A stretch of DNA of 31,744 bases from Arthrobacter sp. (GCA_025464925.1 JAODMS010000153.1:1-31744), one strand, 5' to 3'. Counted from the first letter of the stretch, positions 16,023 to 24,704 are shown. The notes: generated by a model from the letters alone, not told the origin. Program-made: numbers and translations.

Positions 16023-17093
16023 CTAGTGCCCCGACTCCGCCAGTTCAGCCAACAGCTCCGTCTTGCGTTCCTCGCTCGCGAAGGAGGAACGGATCGAGTT
16101 CGCCGCCAGGCGGACGCAATCGAACTCGGACAGGCCGATTCCCGATTTCAGCTGCTCGAAGTTGTCGTCCATATAGCCGCCGAAATAGGCGGGATCATCC
16201 GAGTTCACACTGACATTCAGTCCCGCCGCGAGCATTGCCGGCAGCGGGTGGTCGGCGAGGGTGTCCACGGCGCGGAGCCTGACGTTGGAGAGCGGGCACA
16301 CGGTCAGCGGCATGAGCTCGTCGACCAGCCGTTCCACCAGCTCCGGGTCCTCCATGCACCGGATGCCGTGGTCAACGCGCTCCACTTCCAGGATGTCCAG
16401 CGCCTCGATGATGTACGACGGCGGCCCTTCCTCGCCCGCGTGGGCGATGCGCCGCAGTCCGGCCTCCTTGGCGCGGGCAAAAAGACGCTCGAACTTCGCC
16501 GGCGGATTGCCCACCTCGGCCGAATCCAACCCGATGCCGGCAATCGGCGCTTCCATGGCCAGCAGCTGCTCGAGCACTTCCAGCGCCGATTCCTCGGGCA
16601 GGTCACGCAGGAACGCCGCGATCAGCAGCGTCGTCATGCCGAACTCCTCGAAGGAGGTGGCCAGCACCGACGCCACGCCGTTCACGCAGGTCGCCAGGGA
16701 AACCCCGCGGGACAGGTGCGCCTGTGGATCGAGCATGATCTCGGCATGCCGCACCCCCGCGTGGGCAGCGCGGGCCAGGTACGCCCGGGTCATGTCGGCG
16801 AAGTCCTGTTCCGTCTGCAGCACGGCCATGTTGGCGTAGTACAGGTCCAGGAACGATTGCAGGTCAGTGAACTCGTACCGGGCGCGAAGTTCGTCCAGGT
16901 TCGCGTACGGCAGGCGGATCCCGTTGCGTTCGGCGAGCGCGAAGATCAGTTCCGGCTCCAGTGTTCCCTCAATGTGCAGGTGCAGCTCCGCCACCGGCAG
17001 CACGCTGTCGACGGCGCCGGGGAGTTCAGCCTCGAGCGGAAGAGCGGTTTCGTCTGCGGTGCCGGCTTCAGTGCCGCCGTCGTTAAGTTCCAT
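16023..17093 (-). CDS. Adenine deaminase (Aah1/PA0148 type)
   Basis: A 356-residue amidohydrolase of the adenosine/adenine deaminase group. Zinc ligands are His38 and His40 (ELHLHIEG), His218 (AHAGEEG, with catalytic Glu221) and Asp299 (NSDDPAYFGGY). His242 (VDHGI) completes the site. HIEGTLEPELIFALAERN and SDDPAYFGGY are the forms seen in enzymes that deaminate adenine to hypoxanthine (P. aeruginosa PA0148, A. aurescens AAur1117). True adenosine deaminases usually have HxDG at the first motif. Role: purine salvage. The start is ATG 17093. The frame stays open to 18068, but that part is antisense to the UvrA-like gene. No ribosome site is seen, and a -10-like CATTAT lies 9 nt before the start. 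Confidence 0.88.
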   Translation of the reverse strand: MELNDGGTEAGTADETALPLEAELPGAVDSVLPVAELHLHIEGTLEPELIFALAERNGIRLPYANLDELRARYEFTDLQSFLDLYYANMAVLQTEQDFADMTRAYLARAAHAGVRHAEIMLDPQAHLSRGVSLATCVNGVASVLATSFEEFGMTTLLIAAFLRDLPEESALEVLEQLLAMEAPIAGIGLDSAEVGNPPAKFERLFARAKEAGLRRIAHAGEEGPPSYIIEALDILEVERVDHGIRCMEDPELVERLVDELMPLTVCPLSNVRLRAVDTLADHPLPAMLAAGLNVSVNSDDPAYFGGYMDDNFEQLKSGIGLSEFDCVRLAANSIRSSFASEERKTELLAELAESGH

Positions 17094-17102
17094 CCGGCAA
17101 GG

Positions 17103-17108
17103 ATAATG
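17103..17108 (-). promoter_or_regulatory. Candidate -10 element of the adenine deaminase gene
   Basis: On the minus strand CATTAT ends 9 nt before the ATG, so transcription would start only about 2 nt before the start codon, a nearly leaderless message. No clear -35 hexamer. Confidence 0.35.
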
Positions 17109-17128
17109 CCCGGGCGCGCCGTCGCGGA

Positions 17129-17134
17129 TAGAGT
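17129..17134 (+). promoter_or_regulatory. Candidate -10 element of the UvrA-like gene
   Basis: TAGAGT ends 7 nt before ATG 17142. Transcription would start at or next to the start codon. The lack of a Shine-Dalgarno sequence agrees with a leaderless message. Confidence 0.4.
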
Positions 17135-17141
17135 CGAACCA

Positions 17142-19751
17142 ATGCAAAGCAAACAGCATGCTTCCGATGTGCCCGCGCTGGCCCTGCCCACCCTGACCCC
17201 CGACCACCCCACCGACGGTTTTGTCCGGGTGCGCGGCGCCCGGGAAAACAACCTGCGCAATGTGGACGTCGACGTCCCCCGCGACGCGATCGTCGCGTTC
17301 ACCGGGGTGTCCGGTTCCGGGAAATCGTCCCTGGCCTTCGGCACCATCTACGCCGAGGCGCAGCGCCGCTATTTCGAGTCCGTGGCGCCCTACGCGCGGC
17401 GGCTCATCCAGCAGGGCCACAACCCCAAAGTGGAGCAGATCACGGGCCTGCCTCCCGCCGTCGCGCTCCAGCAGCGGCGCGGCACGCCGAGTTCCCGGTC
17501 CACAGTCGGCACTGTCACCACGCTCTCCAACTCGCTGCGCATGCTTTTCTCGCGTGCCGGCAGCTATCCGCCCGGCGCCGGCCAGCTGGACTCGGATGCG
17601 TTCTCCCCCAACACCGCGGCCGGTGCCTGCCCTCTCTGCCACGGCCTGGGCATCGCGCACACCGTCAGCGAGTCCTCCCTGGTTCCGGACCCCTCGCTGA
17701 GCATCCGGAACGGCGCCATCGCCGCGTGGCCCGGCGCCTGGCAGGGCAAGAACCTCCGCGACATCCTCAGCCACCTGGGCCACGACGTCGACACCCCGTG
17801 GCGGAAGCTGCCCAGACAAGACCGCGACTGGATCCTCTTCACCGAAGAGCAGCCCGTGGTGGAGGTGACGCCCGAGCGCGACCGCGTCGCCAAGCCGTAC
17901 AAGGGCCGGTTCTGGAGCGCCAAGAGCTATGTGCTCCACACTCTGGCGGATTCCAAGAGCACCACCATGCGCGACCGGGTGCTGCGCTTCATGGAGACCG
18001 GACCGTGCCCGCGTTGCAGCGGAAGCGGCCTGACCCCGGAGGCCCTGGCCGTGACGTTCGCGGGACATACCATCGCCGAACTCAACGCCGTGCCCCTGAC
18101 CGAACTGGCGGACATCATCCGGCCCACCGCCGGGCTCAAGGATGCCGGAACCGCCTCACGCAAGCAGTCCTCCGGCGAAAGCAACGAGGTGGCCGTCGCC
18201 ATCACCCGCGACCTCCTGCAGCGGATCACCGTGCTGCTGGATCTGGGCCTCGGCTATCTCGCCTTGGGCCGCTCCACGCCTACCCTCTCCCCCGGCGAGA
18301 TGCAGCGCCTGCGGATCGCCACACAGCTCCGCTCGGGCCTGTTCGGCGTCATCTATGTCCTCGACGAGCCCTCCGCCGGGCTGCACCCCGCGGACGCCGA
18401 ACCCCTGCTGACGGTCCTGGACCAGCTCAAGGGCTCCGGTAACTCCGTATTCGTGGTGGAGCACAACATGGATGTGGTGCGCCGCGCCGACTGGCTCGTG
18501 GACGTGGGTCCGCGCGCCGGCGAGGGCGGCGGCGAGGTGCTCTACAGCGGGCCGGTGGCCGGCCTCGCCGAGGTGGACGCTTCCGTCACCCGGCCCTTCC
18601 TCTTCGCGGACGGTGCTGCCAGGACCGACGACGGCGGCCGACGCGAACCGGCCGGCTGGCTGGAGCTGCGGGACATCACCCGGCACAACCTGCGCGGCCT
18701 TGCTGCCAGCTTCCCGCTGGGGGTCCTGACCGCGGTCACGGGTGTCTCCGGCTCCGGCAAGTCGACGCTGGTCAGCCAGGTCCTGGCCGAGGTGGTCGGA
18801 GCCCGGCTGCACCCGGAATCCGGAGCGGACGCGGATAAGCCGCCGGTGGAGGACGGGGACTCCGAGGCGGGGGAGCTCAGCGAGCCGCTGACGGTCGGAC
18901 CCGTGTCCGGCCTGGACCAGCTGGACCGGCTGGTGAAGGTCGACCAGAAGCCGATCGGCCGCACCCCGCGTTCCAACCTCGCCACCTACACGGGACTGTT
19001 CGACGCGGTCCGCAAGGAATTCGCCGCCACCGAAGAGGCCCGAGCCCGGGGCTTCGGCGCCGGACGGTTCTCCTTCAACGTGGCCGGCGGCCGTTGCGAG
19101 ACCTGCCAGGGCGAAGGTTTCGTGGCCGTCGAACTGCTCTTCCTCCCCGGCAGTTACGGCCCCTGCCCCGTTTGCCACGGCTCGCGCTACAACCCGGACA
19201 CCCTGGAAGTCACCTACCGGGGCAAGAACGTGGCGGAGGTCCTCGGCATGACTGTGGACGCGGCCGCCGGGTTCCTGAAGGAGGTACCGGCCGCCGCGCG
19301 CAGCCTGCAGACCCTTCGTGAGGTCGGCCTGGGCTATCTCCGGCTGGGGCAGCCCGCCACCGAGCTCTCCGGCGACGAGGCCCAGCGCATCAAGCTCGCC
19401 ACCGAACTGCAGCGTGCCCAGCGCGGCCATTCGCTGTATCTGTTGGATGAGCCGACCACCGGGCTGCACCCGGCCGATGTCGAGCTCCTGATGGCCCAGC
19501 TCCACCGCCTTGTGGACGCGGGCAACACGGTCATTGTGGTCGAACACGAGATGGACGTCGTCGCTGCCGCGGACTGGGTGATCGATCTTGGGCCTGCCGG
19601 CGGCGACGCCGGCGGCAGGATCATGGCCGCGGGGCCTCCCGCCGTCGTCGCGCGCTCCAAGGAGAGCCGGACGGCACCCTATCTGGCGGCGGTGCTCCAG
19701 ATGAACGCCGGAAATATTTCAGATAACGACTTGATAACGGAAGGCGCCTGA
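17142..19751 (+). CDS. UvrA paralogue lacking the UvrB-binding domain (UvrA2/DrrC-like ABC ATPase)
   Basis: An 869-residue protein with two ABC ATPase halves. Half 1: Walker A GVSGSGKSS (Lys61), the UvrA segment SSRSTVGTVTTLSNSLRMLF, zinc cysteines CPLCHGLG and CPRCSGSG, signature LSPGEMQRLRIATQL, Walker B VLDEPSAGLHP. Half 2: GVSGSGKST (near 536), QKPIGRTPRSNLATYTG, zinc cysteines CETCQGEG and CPVCHGSRYN, signature LSGDEAQRIKLATEL, Walker B LLDEPTTGLHP. After LRMLFSRAG the sequence passes almost directly to the first zinc motif, so the 100-plus-residue UvrB-binding domain of repair UvrA (about 950 residues) is missing. Such paralogues are linked to DNA-damage tolerance or resistance to DNA-binding drugs. 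It is unlikely to be the housekeeping UvrA. Confidence 0.92.
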   Translation: MQSKQHASDVPALALPTLTPDHPTDGFVRVRGARENNLRNVDVDVPRDAIVAFTGVSGSGKSSLAFGTIYAEAQRRYFESVAPYARRLIQQGHNPKVEQITGLPPAVALQQRRGTPSSRSTVGTVTTLSNSLRMLFSRAGSYPPGAGQLDSDAFSPNTAAGACPLCHGLGIAHTVSESSLVPDPSLSIRNGAIAAWPGAWQGKNLRDILSHLGHDVDTPWRKLPRQDRDWILFTEEQPVVEVTPERDRVAKPYKGRFWSAKSYVLHTLADSKSTTMRDRVLRFMETGPCPRCSGSGLTPEALAVTFAGHTIAELNAVPLTELADIIRPTAGLKDAGTASRKQSSGESNEVAVAITRDLLQRITVLLDLGLGYLALGRSTPTLSPGEMQRLRIATQLRSGLFGVIYVLDEPSAGLHPADAEPLLTVLDQLKGSGNSVFVVEHNMDVVRRADWLVDVGPRAGEGGGEVLYSGPVAGLAEVDASVTRPFLFADGAARTDDGGRREPAGWLELRDITRHNLRGLAASFPLGVLTAVTGVSGSGKSTLVSQVLAEVVGARLHPESGADADKPPVEDGDSEAGELSEPLTVGPVSGLDQLDRLVKVDQKPIGRTPRSNLATYTGLFDAVRKEFAATEEARARGFGAGRFSFNVAGGRCETCQGEGFVAVELLFLPGSYGPCPVCHGSRYNPDTLEVTYRGKNVAEVLGMTVDAAAGFLKEVPAAARSLQTLREVGLGYLRLGQPATELSGDEAQRIKLATELQRAQRGHSLYLLDEPTTGLHPADVELLMAQLHRLVDAGNTVIVVEHEMDVVAAADWVIDLGPAGGDAGGRIMAAGPPAVVARSKESRTAPYLAAVLQMNAGNISDNDLITEGA

Positions 19752-19759
19752 TTTAGCCT
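19731..19759 (+). promoter_or_regulatory. Promoter of the rpf gene
   Basis: -35 TTGATA (19731-19736), 17-bp spacer, -10 TAGCCT (19754-19759). The -35 lies inside the last codons of the UvrA-like gene. The predicted start near 19766 gives a leader of about 158 nt before ATG 19925. Confidence 0.6.
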
Positions 19760-19763
19760 TGAT

Positions 19764-20602
<839 letters not shown>

Positions 20603-20639
20603 CTCACCGGAGCCATACCAAAGCGACCCAGCACAAAAA

Positions 20640-20681
20640 CGACGCCGGAGCCCCTCCTTCGCGGGAGGCGCCCCGGCGTCG
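20640..20681. terminator. Strong hairpin terminator between rpf and the opposing membrane-protein gene
   Basis: Outer stem CGACGCCGG (20640-20648) / CCGGCGTCG (20673-20681) is perfect, with inner stem CCTCC / GGAGG around a TTCGC-type loop. It lies 38 bp after the rpf stop and 61 bp before the opposing stop, so it probably serves both strands. Confidence 0.75.
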
Positions 20682-20742
20682 CGGTGTTTACTCGGGCCCG
20701 GTTGCTTGCGGTTGCCGGCTTGTACTCGTGACTTGCCGGGGC

Positions 20743-21315
20743 TCAGGCGGCCTGCGGAAGTTCGCGGATGATCCGCACCTTCCAGGCGGCGTCGTCACTC
20801 GTGTCCAGCAGGGCCACGGTGCCCATGGTGAGATGCAGGGCAACCCGCTTGGCAGCAAGGAGTTCGAGGTAGAGCTGTTCGTTCATCCGCGCCGGCGTGT
20901 CGATCACATACTTCACGGCGTCGCGGACCTTGCGGTAGTTGTCGCTGCGCTCGCGGTTGAGGTGCAGTTCCAGCATCCGGCGCTGGCGCAGCCGGGGTTC
21001 GTGCCGGTTCAGCCAGGACACCGCGGCGTGGACTGCCACCACCAGTGTCAGCGAGATGACGTAGATCTGCCAGCCGCTGGAGAGCAGGAACAGGGGCAGG
21101 TTGGCGATCGCAACGACGGCAATGAAGATCCGGAGCGCCATCAGGCGCCGCATGGTCAGGGCCACCGAAGCCAAGGCAACCCGAAATCCGTGCTGTTCCT
21201 TGCGGGCCGCGACCGGGTCAATCGTGAATTCCTCCAGCACCACGATGCCATGTGCTTCCGGGCCGAGCATTTGTCCATACTTTGGCGCAACCGGCGCCTG
21301 AGGGGTCAGTTTCAT
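20743..21315 (-). CDS. Two-TM membrane protein, function unknown
   Basis: A 190-residue protein with a soluble N-terminal segment (1-60), two hydrophobic helices (about 61-79 and 82-102) joined by a very short turn, and a charged C-terminal segment of about 85 residues rich in Arg, Leu and Glu (RLRQRRMLELHLNRERSDNYRKVRDAV), probably helical and cytoplasmic. Both ends should face the cytosol. GGAAG lies about 9 bp before the ATG. It is divergent from the MSMEG_6728-family gene, with a CRP-like site between them. I do not recognise the family. Confidence 0.8.
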   Translation of the reverse strand: MKLTPQAPVAPKYGQMLGPEAHGIVVLEEFTIDPVAARKEQHGFRVALASVALTMRRLMALRIFIAVVAIANLPLFLLSSGWQIYVISLTLVVAVHAAVSWLNRHEPRLRQRRMLELHLNRERSDNYRKVRDAVKYVIDTPARMNEQLYLELLAAKRVALHLTMGTVALLDTSDDAAWKVRIIRELPQAA

Positions 21316-21392
21316 GGTGTGTCTTCCGCGCTACTGGGGTGTTTGGTGATAGTGTACCCGCCGCCAGAAGGGCCGTCTTCTGTGGCCCAAAA

Positions 21393-21408
21393 TGTGAACA
21401 CGCTCACC
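21393..21408. promoter_or_regulatory. CRP/GlxR-like operator
   Basis: TGTGA-N6-TCACC, one base from the full TGTGA-N6-TCACA consensus shared by Escherichia CRP and actinobacterial Crp/GlxR proteins. It is in the divergent region, 78 bp from the left gene start and 51 bp from the right, so it could control either. Confidence 0.45.
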
Positions 21409-21458
21409 CCTAGCCGGATGCAATTGGTGCATTGGGCCCGTGGCCTCAAACTGGAGAG

Positions 21459-22358
21459 ATGCAGACTTTCCTTCCCTTCCCCGATTTCCAGCAGAGCGCC
21501 GCGGTCCTGGACAGCGCCCGGCTCGGCAAGCAACGTGTTGAAGCGCTGCAGACACTCCGTGCGCTGGTAATCCCGGAGTACGGCTGGCAGTCCCACCCGG
21601 CCATCCTGATGTGGATGGGTTATGTCCCCGCACTGACCCTCTACGGATTGTCGATGGTGGATGAATGGACGGCCCGCGGCGGCGCTGATACCACCCGGGA
21701 GAAGATCATGGAGTTTGCTCCCCAGGCGGCGCACCCCGATTACGCTTCCAAGATCCCCATGCCTCCATGGCTGGGCGATCCCGAACTGCACCTTAGCCAC
21801 CGCTCCAAGCTGATCGGCAAGGACCCCCGGTTCTACACGCCGCTGTTCCCCGATACGGAACCGGACCTGGAGTACGTCTGGCCTGCGCCCAAACACCTGC
21901 TGGTGCCGGAAGATCCTGCCGGAGACCGGATGTGGGTGCTCCGACTGCCGCTCGGGGACACCGATCCCGAGCAGTTGGACACCGTCAGCCTGCCGCCGGC
22001 AGGCCGCGCGAAACCGGCTTCCGACGACGAGGAATATCAGTTCGTGTACGCCGACACAACTGCCCGGCGCCCGGCCAAGCAGCGCAAGCTTCCCCCGAAG
22101 CAGCTTGTCAAGAAGCCCACCCGGAAACGCCAGCACCAGGAAGAGGCCTTCAACACCTTGCCCGGCAACTCCGTGGTGGCCATCCCCCTTGAAGGCGGCA
22201 GTTCCTTCGCTCTGGGCAAGGTCCAGGGCCGCCCGATTACGGTGGACGGCCGCTTCTCGCGCCACTTCAAGGTCGACGAGATCGTGGACCGCTCGGCCTT
22301 CGACTACCCGGCGCTGCTGCAGGATCCGCGGGTCTTCTTTCCCGTTCCGGCGCTCTAA
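21459..22358 (+). CDS. MSMEG_6728 family protein with a C-terminal extension
   Basis: A 299-residue cytosolic protein. Residues 1 to about 160 match the MSMEG_6728 family, related to pyrimidine-dimer glycosylase (Pyr_excise) folds: MQTFLPFPDFQQSAAVLDSARLG, KQRVEALQTLRAL, YGWQSHPAILMWMGY, HLSHRSKLIGKDPRFY. Residues about 160-299 are an extra region: an acidic stretch, a basic linker (RRPAKQRKLPPKQLVKKPTRKR) and a small beta-rich end (NSVVAIPLEGGSSFALGKVQGRPI). No biochemical role is established for the family. DNA repair is only suggested by the distant fold. ATG 21459 has GGAG too close (2 nt) to be ideal. An in-frame TTG at 21432 would add 9 residues. Confidence 0.85.
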   Translation: MQTFLPFPDFQQSAAVLDSARLGKQRVEALQTLRALVIPEYGWQSHPAILMWMGYVPALTLYGLSMVDEWTARGGADTTREKIMEFAPQAAHPDYASKIPMPPWLGDPELHLSHRSKLIGKDPRFYTPLFPDTEPDLEYVWPAPKHLLVPEDPAGDRMWVLRLPLGDTDPEQLDTVSLPPAGRAKPASDDEEYQFVYADTTARRPAKQRKLPPKQLVKKPTRKRQHQEEAFNTLPGNSVVAIPLEGGSSFALGKVQGRPITVDGRFSRHFKVDEIVDRSAFDYPALLQDPRVFFPVPAL

Positions 22359-22411
22359 ACAGGTCCGGTCGCAGCCGGTACAGCCTCGGCACTTGCGCCA
22401 GGGAACCGTGT

Positions 22412-22451
22412 TAGCCTGAGACCGCTGTGACACGAGTGAAGAATGTGACAC
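22412..22451 (+). promoter_or_regulatory. Promoter region of the response regulator gene, with direct repeats
   Basis: -10 TAGCCT at 22412-22417 (transcript start about 22424) is followed by two copies of TGTGACAC at 22426-22433 and 22444-22451, an 18-bp period. The repeats lie downstream of the predicted start, so a bound regulator would repress. Autoregulation is a guess. Confidence 0.4.
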
Positions 22452-22482
22452 ATGGTGCTCTTCGTTTTTAGAAGCTGGGGAT

Positions 22483-23430
22483 ATGTTTGATCCAATGAGG
22501 CAGCTCCGCGCTGTCGTCGTAGATGATGACAGCGATGTCCGCCTGCTCCTCCGCCGGACACTTGAGATGCAGGGATTCGCCGTCACCGAGGCCGCCTCGG
22601 GGGCAGAAGCGCTTTTAAGCATCAAGGAACACCGGCCAGACATTGTGACGCTGGACCTCAACCTTCCTGATCTGGATGGTGTGGAGGTGTGCCGCACGCT
22701 GCGCAAATTCTCCGACGCGTACGTCATCATGATCACGGCCCGGGTGGACGAGATCGACGAACTGATCGGCTTGGAAATCGGCGCGGATGACTTCATCGGC
22801 AAGCCGTTCAGTCCCCGGACCGTTCAGGCCCGTGTGACTGCGGTACTGCGCCGCCATCGCCCGACGCCGCAACGCCCCACGCCTCTTCGCCGGGCCGCCG
22901 ACTTCATACCGGTCACCGCCGGAAACTCCCCCGCCGGGATTCACCTGGCCCCGCGACGCCGGGCAACCGACGTCGCACCCCCCACGGCCGCCGACTCCCC
23001 CGCCGGGGCCGCCGCCACGACGGGACGCCGGGCCACCGACGTCGCACCCGGAACGGCCGCCAACTCTCCTACCGAGTCCGGGGCGACGTCTGATCGCGGC
23101 CACAACGAATCCACCCGGATCGTCAGGCACGGCCCGCTGCTCGTCGAGGTCGAGGGCCGGACCGCATCGGTGGAAGGCGTCGAACTGGTGCTGACGCGCA
23201 CGGAATTTGATCTCCTGGAGGCTTTGGCCGGTGCGCCGCGTCGGGTCTGGACCCGAAAAGCCCTCTTGACCAAGGTGTGGGGCAGTGAGTGGCCGATGGA
23301 CGAGCACCTGGTGGAGGTGCACATCGGCAACCTTCGCAGGAAGCTCGGCGACAAGGGCCGGGAACCGAGGTTCATCCGCACGGTACGCGGCGTCGGATAC
23401 CGGATGGCGCCGGCGGAAGAGGTGGCGTAA
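22483..23430 (+). CDS. OmpR-type response regulator with repeat-containing linker
   Basis: A 315-residue two-component regulator. The receiver domain (about 8-124) has Asp14-16, phospho-acceptor Asp58 (VTLDLNLPDLDG), Thr85 (MITAR) and Lys107 (IGKPF). The C-terminal winged helix (about 212-312) has LTRTEFDLLEALAGAP, VWTRKALLTKVWG and HIGNLRRKLGD. Between them is an unusually long linker made of three 23-residue tandem repeats. The kinase gene follows in the same frame, so the two form an operon. The start is ATG 22483 with GGGG very close. ATG 22495 would remove 4 residues and has a weaker context. Confidence 0.93.
   Translation: MFDPMRQLRAVVVDDDSDVRLLLRRTLEMQGFAVTEAASGAEALLSIKEHRPDIVTLDLNLPDLDGVEVCRTLRKFSDAYVIMITARVDEIDELIGLEIGADDFIGKPFSPRTVQARVTAVLRRHRPTPQRPTPLRRAADFIPVTAGNSPAGIHLAPRRRATDVAPPTAADSPAGAAATTGRRATDVAPGTAANSPTESGATSDRGHNESTRIVRHGPLLVEVEGRTASVEGVELVLTRTEFDLLEALAGAPRRVWTRKALLTKVWGSEWPMDEHLVEVHIGNLRRKLGDKGREPRFIRTVRGVGYRMAPAEEVA
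22888..23094 (+). repeat. Three tandem 69-bp repeats in the response-regulator linker
   Basis: Units at 22888-22956, 22957-23025 and 23026-23094 each encode 23 residues with the core RRAxDxxPxTAxxSP. Units 2 and 3 are closest (RRATDVAP in both, then TAADSP or TAANSP). The in-frame period and Pro/Ala composition suggest a disordered spacer that can change length by slippage. Confidence 0.8.
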
Positions 23431-23478
23431 CTGGCCACGGTATCGTCAGCCCACAACGCGGCGGAAGTCGAGTCCGAG

Positions 23479-24684
23479 GTGCTCCGGCAGTCCGTGCTCG
23501 CGGAGTACGGGCTGCCGCGCTTCGCACCGCCGGCAACTCCGACGGGAGCACGGATCCCCGATCCGCTGGCTCAACTGCAGAAGCTGCTGGTCTTGGCCAC
23601 CACAACTACCGGAATCCCGTTCGGCCTCGTCAACATCGTCACAAAAGACGAGCTCCATCACATTGCCGCCATCGGAATCGACCCCGGGTCCTGTCCCCGA
23701 GAGGATTCCATGTGCGGCCGCGTCTTCCTCAGCGGCGAGACCACGGTGGTCTCCGACGCATCGCGGGACCCGCTGTTCCAGAACCACCCGTTTGTCATGG
23801 GCGAGGTGGCCGCCGTCCGCTTCTATGCTTCGGTCCCGCTCACCACGGCCGAGGGGTTTGTGCTCGGTTCATTGTGTGTCTTTTCGCCCGCTCCCGCCGA
23901 GCTCTCCCCGGACAAGAAGATGGCGCTGGAGATCATCGCCTCACAGGTGGTGGAGGTGCTTGAACTCCACCACCATGCCCGACTCCTCGCCCGCAGCCTG
24001 GCAGAGGCACGGCACAGCAATGAGCTGCTGGAGTCGTTCGCCGAACGCCTCAGCCACGATCTGCGCAATCCGCTGACCAGTATTATCGGCTTCACCGAGC
24101 TCGGTGAACTGCAAAACCCCGCGGGTGCGGAAGAGTTTGGCATCATCGGCAGGACTTCGCGCCGGATGCTGGCCATGGTGGACGATAGCCTGTCCTTTTC
24201 CCGCATCGGAGGCGCGCTCCGGCCCCGGCAGGTGTCGCTCGCGGCCTTGGTCCGCGACGTTGAAGAAGACCTGGCCTCCGCCCTCAAGGAAACGGGAGCG
24301 GAAATCACGGTATCGGATTTCGTCCTGCACGCCGACGCCGCGAAGCTGCGCACGCTCCTGCAGAACCTCATCCACAATGCCGTGGCCTACCGTCGCCCGG
24401 GTGTCGCGCCGAGGATTCGGGTCACGGCGGAGGCGGTCCCCGAAGGGGCCGCGGTTCGAGTCACGGACAATGGCAAGGGTATTCCGGCGAAGGACCGGAA
24501 CCATGTCACGGAGCCTCTCGTCCGTTTGCACCGCGACGACGACCCACCGGGTACCGGCCTTGGGCTGGCAACGTGCGTCCGGATCGCTAGCGCCCATGGC
24601 GGGCGGCTGGAGATCGGGCCGGGTTCCGACGGCGGAACCACCGTGTCCCTCACGCTGCCCGTGTCCGCAGCGGTTGCTTCCTAA
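23479..24684 (+). CDS. Soluble GAF-domain sensor histidine kinase
   Basis: A protein of at least 401 residues with no membrane helix. A GAF domain (about 25-165: FGLVNIVTKDELHHIAAIG, SMCGRVFLSGETTVVSDAS, FYASVPLTTAEGFVLGSLCV) is followed by the dimerisation helix with H-box SHDLRNPLTS (His193) and a GHKL ATPase with N-box QNLIHNAVAY, G1 DNGKGIP and G2 GTGLGLA. It likely senses a cytosolic ligand or redox signal and phosphorylates the adjacent regulator. The start is uncertain: GTG 23479 is the first standard codon, but a strong GGAAGAGGTGG at 23416-23426 points to CTG 23431, directly after the regulator stop and in the same frame. Confidence 0.9.
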   Translation: MLRQSVLAEYGLPRFAPPATPTGARIPDPLAQLQKLLVLATTTTGIPFGLVNIVTKDELHHIAAIGIDPGSCPREDSMCGRVFLSGETTVVSDASRDPLFQNHPFVMGEVAAVRFYASVPLTTAEGFVLGSLCVFSPAPAELSPDKKMALEIIASQVVEVLELHHHARLLARSLAEARHSNELLESFAERLSHDLRNPLTSIIGFTELGELQNPAGAEEFGIIGRTSRRMLAMVDDSLSFSRIGGALRPRQVSLAALVRDVEEDLASALKETGAEITVSDFVLHADAAKLRTLLQNLIHNAVAYRRPGVAPRIRVTAEAVPEGAAVRVTDNGKGIPAKDRNHVTEPLVRLHRDDDPPGTGLGLATCVRIASAHGGRLEIGPGSDGGTTVSLTLPVSAAVAS

Positions 24685-24692
24685 AACGCTGG

Positions 24693-24698
24693 CAGACT
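24693..24698 (+). promoter_or_regulatory. Candidate -10 element of the epimerase gene
   Basis: CAGACT ends 6 nt before ATG 24705, with no ribosome site between them. This would give a leaderless transcript. It starts 8 bp after the kinase stop. Confidence 0.35.
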
Positions 24699-24704
24699 GG
24701 CCCT

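Noticed and set aside
17094..18068. Upstream part of the open minus-strand frame leading into adenine deaminase
   Set aside because: It lies antisense to the well-conserved UvrA-like gene and has Arg/Gly/Ala-rich shadow composition. The deaminase motifs all fall after ATG 17093.
18156..19547. Long minus-strand open frame opposite the UvrA-like gene
   Set aside because: Typical high-GC antisense shadow. The plus strand carries intact ABC and zinc motifs.
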